Assembly (NCBI GenBank): GCA_020200935.1
Contig: JAIVHR010000195.1
Span: 1 to 6,265, forward strand
DNA from: Sphingomonadales bacterium
GTDB taxonomy: Bacteria; Pseudomonadota; Alphaproteobacteria; Sphingomonadales; Sphingomonadaceae
Length of the DNA stretch: 6,265 nt
Reading direction: 5' to 3'
This document shows, piece after piece, positions 5,444-6,265 of this stretch. Position 1 is the stretch's first letter. Every line of letters starts with the position of its first letter. Below the pieces are notes generated by a model. That model saw nothing but the letters and a program-made list of their open reading frames with translations. It was not told the DNA's origin and searched no databases. A program made the translations under genes and the position numbers.

Positions 5444-5471
5444 GCTTTAGGGCATGCAGGTTTCAGGTCAA
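5444..5471 (-). promoter_or_regulatory. Candidate promoter of the LOG-family gene
   Basis: On the minus strand TTGACC (5471-5466) and TAAAGC (5449-5444) are separated by 16 bases. The -35 matches the alphaproteobacterial TTGAC core; the -10 is only moderate. Transcription would start near 5437, about two bases before the ATG at 5435, so the transcript may be leaderless. This agrees with the absence of a Shine-Dalgarno sequence. Confidence 0.4.
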
Positions 5472-5511
5472 AGCGCTGGCGCCGCGCCTGACATCGAACA
5501 GTCGAATGACA

Positions 5512-5683
5512 CACACAAAGACACGAAGACCCAAAGGAAAATCGGGGATCGCGCATGGCGGCAGGGCCGGAAGAGCATAGCTTTTCCTCGGTCTTCAACG
5601 GTCACCTTCAATATGCCGGTCTGAGATTCAGGCATGCCCTGATGGCAAGCACCTCCCTCTTGGTGCCTTGGTGTCTTTGTGTG
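5512..5683. repeat. Inverted CACACAAAGACAC repeat pair, possible MITE-like unit
   Basis: CACACAAAGACAC at 5512-5524 is perfectly repeated in inverse orientation at 5671-5683. Similarity continues inward for about 13 more bases with a few mismatches (left arm GAAGACCCAAAGG, right arm CAAGGCACCAAGA on the reverse strand). The arms enclose about 146 bases without a gene. This ACAC-AAAGACAC-AAG motif is, from memory, a dispersed intergenic sequence in many bacterial genomes. Terminal inverted repeats around a short non-coding core suggest a non-autonomous element or paired intergenic repeat. No target-site duplication is evident. Confidence 0.55.
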
Positions 5684-5703
5684 AGACGAGGAGCCGTTGT
5701 GGC

Positions 5704-5722
5704 AAAAAACCGGGACTACCGG
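5704..5722 (-). terminator. Short intrinsic terminator of the extensin-like gene
   Basis: On the minus strand CCGG (5722-5719), the loop TAGTC and CCGG (5713-5710) are followed directly by six T residues (5709-5704). A G-T pair can extend the stem to five. The loop contains the TAG stop codon of the extensin-like gene. The stem is short, so efficiency may be low. Confidence 0.45.
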
Positions 5723-6265
5723 CAATAAGGCCCGCGGTCGCCCATATCGAAATGGAAATGATCGCGGTGAGCCGCGTTGGCTTCGGGGCCGAGCACGATC
5801 TCGAACATCCCGCAGCCGCCGCGATGCAGCTCGCGGAGAAATTCGCGTTCGCGCCGGTCGTCGGCATTCCATCCGTCGAGCACGGTGATCCGCTTGCCGT
5901 CCTCGAGCGTGAAACCCGAAATATCGACCGCGTTGGCCTTGCCATGCTCGGAGACCCGGCCGGTGCCGGCGATAATGCGGCAGCTATAGGTGCCCATCGT
6001 CTCGACCAGCGTCACCTGCTTGCCGAAATGGCGCCGGGCGGCGGGCTGCAGGACCTCGCGCGCCCAGCGGCCGTAGCGATAGGCGAGCGGGCAGGTCATT
6101 GCGCCCAGATTGCGCGTCGGCGTGCCGACCTGGAGCAGTTGCACCGCGCCGAGCGCCGAGCAGCCGCCGCCGAAGCTGCGATCGGGCAGCTGGCGATAGC
6201 GGATGCGTTCGCCGTCGAGCGAAGCGAGGCAAGCGCGCGTTTCTCGCGTCGGCTCGGCGATCGGG
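5716..6265 (-). CDS. Extensin-like C-terminal domain protein, 5'-truncated by window
   Basis: The last 182 codons of a gene entering from the right edge; no start is visible, because the frame remains open to base 6264. It matches the bacterial extensin-like C-terminal domain family (the name is historical; the bacterial proteins are not plant extensins). Seen in order: ACLASLDGERIRYRQLPD, then FGGGCSALGAVQLL, MTCPLAYRYGRW, TYSCRIIAGTGRVSEHG with KANAVDISGF, and near the end AHRDHFHFD before a terminal GPYCR. The SEH-x2-A-x2-VD and H-x-DHFH-x-D elements resemble the zinc-binding S-x-H-x2-G-x-A-x-D and terminal His motifs of M15/DUF882-type peptidoglycan peptidases. A cell-envelope role, perhaps cleaving murein cross-links, is therefore plausible but inferred. 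Six cysteines (ACL, GGGC, MTC, YSC, GGCG, PYC) suggest disulfides and an exported protein. The stop lies inside a small terminator-like hairpin. A GTG internal to the fragment (6142-6144) is not the true start. Confidence 0.85.
   Translation of the reverse strand, partial: PIAEPTRETRACLASLDGERIRYRQLPDRSFGGGCSALGAVQLLQVGTPTRNLGAMTCPLAYRYGRWAREVLQPAARRHFGKQVTLVETMGTYSCRIIAGTGRVSEHGKANAVDISGFTLEDGKRITVLDGWNADDRREREFLRELHRGGCGMFEIVLGPEANAAHRDHFHFDMGDRGPYCR

Larger units (their letters stand above)
5436..5703. other. Gene-poor spacer between the LOG and extensin-like genes
   Basis: About 270 bases with no supported gene. The right-hand part is dominated by the inverted CACACAAAGACAC repeat pair (5512-5683, listed separately); the left end carries the LOG promoter candidate. 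Several short open frames cross it, but their translations are of the kind this repeat produces (HTKTPRHQE, SHKDTKAPRG), so they are not considered genes. Confidence 0.6.

Noticed and set aside
5468..5945. Short minus-strand frames upstream of the LOG gene (134 and 105 codons)
   Set aside because: Their translations include repeat-derived peptides and the shadow of the extensin-like gene in other frames; no start signals or family resemblance.
1..6265. tRNA, rRNA, CRISPR, riboswitch, transposase, toxin-antitoxin or defence genes
   Set aside because: None was recognised on either strand; coding space is accounted for by housekeeping and envelope genes.

Overview
The window is a GC-rich, densely packed stretch of bacterial chromosome. 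Protein-level resemblance (the DUF721 protein, the lipoprotein DsbA-like protein placed before smc, the membrane-anchored cytochrome c, the extensin-like protein) points to an alphaproteobacterium, most likely of the order Sphingomonadales. That placement comes from memory of the families and was not checked by a search. No phage, transposase, plasmid or CRISPR feature is seen, and the gene content is mostly housekeeping.

Left part, minus strand (positions 1-1569): a compact run reads dciA (DUF721 replicative-helicase loader), then a DsbA-like lipoprotein, then smc (chromosome condensation ATPase, cut by the window edge). dciA and the lipoprotein gene overlap by one base in TGATG, and smc follows 45 bases after the lipoprotein stop, from a GTG start with a strong ribosome binding site. 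This looks like one transcription unit joining helicase loading with chromosome organisation.

Centre (1570-4365): a divergent spacer of about 156 bases separates dciA from mutY on the plus strand. The spacer contains a perfect consensus DnaA box on the dciA strand. mutY (adenine glycosylase for 8-oxoG:A mispairs) overlaps nudC (NADH pyrophosphatase / NAD-cap hydrolase) by four bases, giving a two-gene genome and nucleotide maintenance operon. A membrane-anchored class I cytochrome c with a long acidic tail follows on the same strand.

Right part (4366-6265): cytochrome c converges on a minus-strand LOG-family gene. The 170-base gap between them is filled by hairpin repeats of a type scattered through many proteobacterial genomes. 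The LOG gene has a promoter-like sequence placed so close to its ATG that its transcript may be leaderless. Upstream of it is a gene-poor spacer flanked internally by an inverted pair of CACACAAAGACAC-type repeats, then the 3' part of an extensin-like gene whose stop codon lies within a small terminator-like hairpin. The most interesting points are the DnaA box in front of dciA, the putative leaderless LOG transcript and the two repeat families. I did not find a convincing undescribed multi-gene system here.
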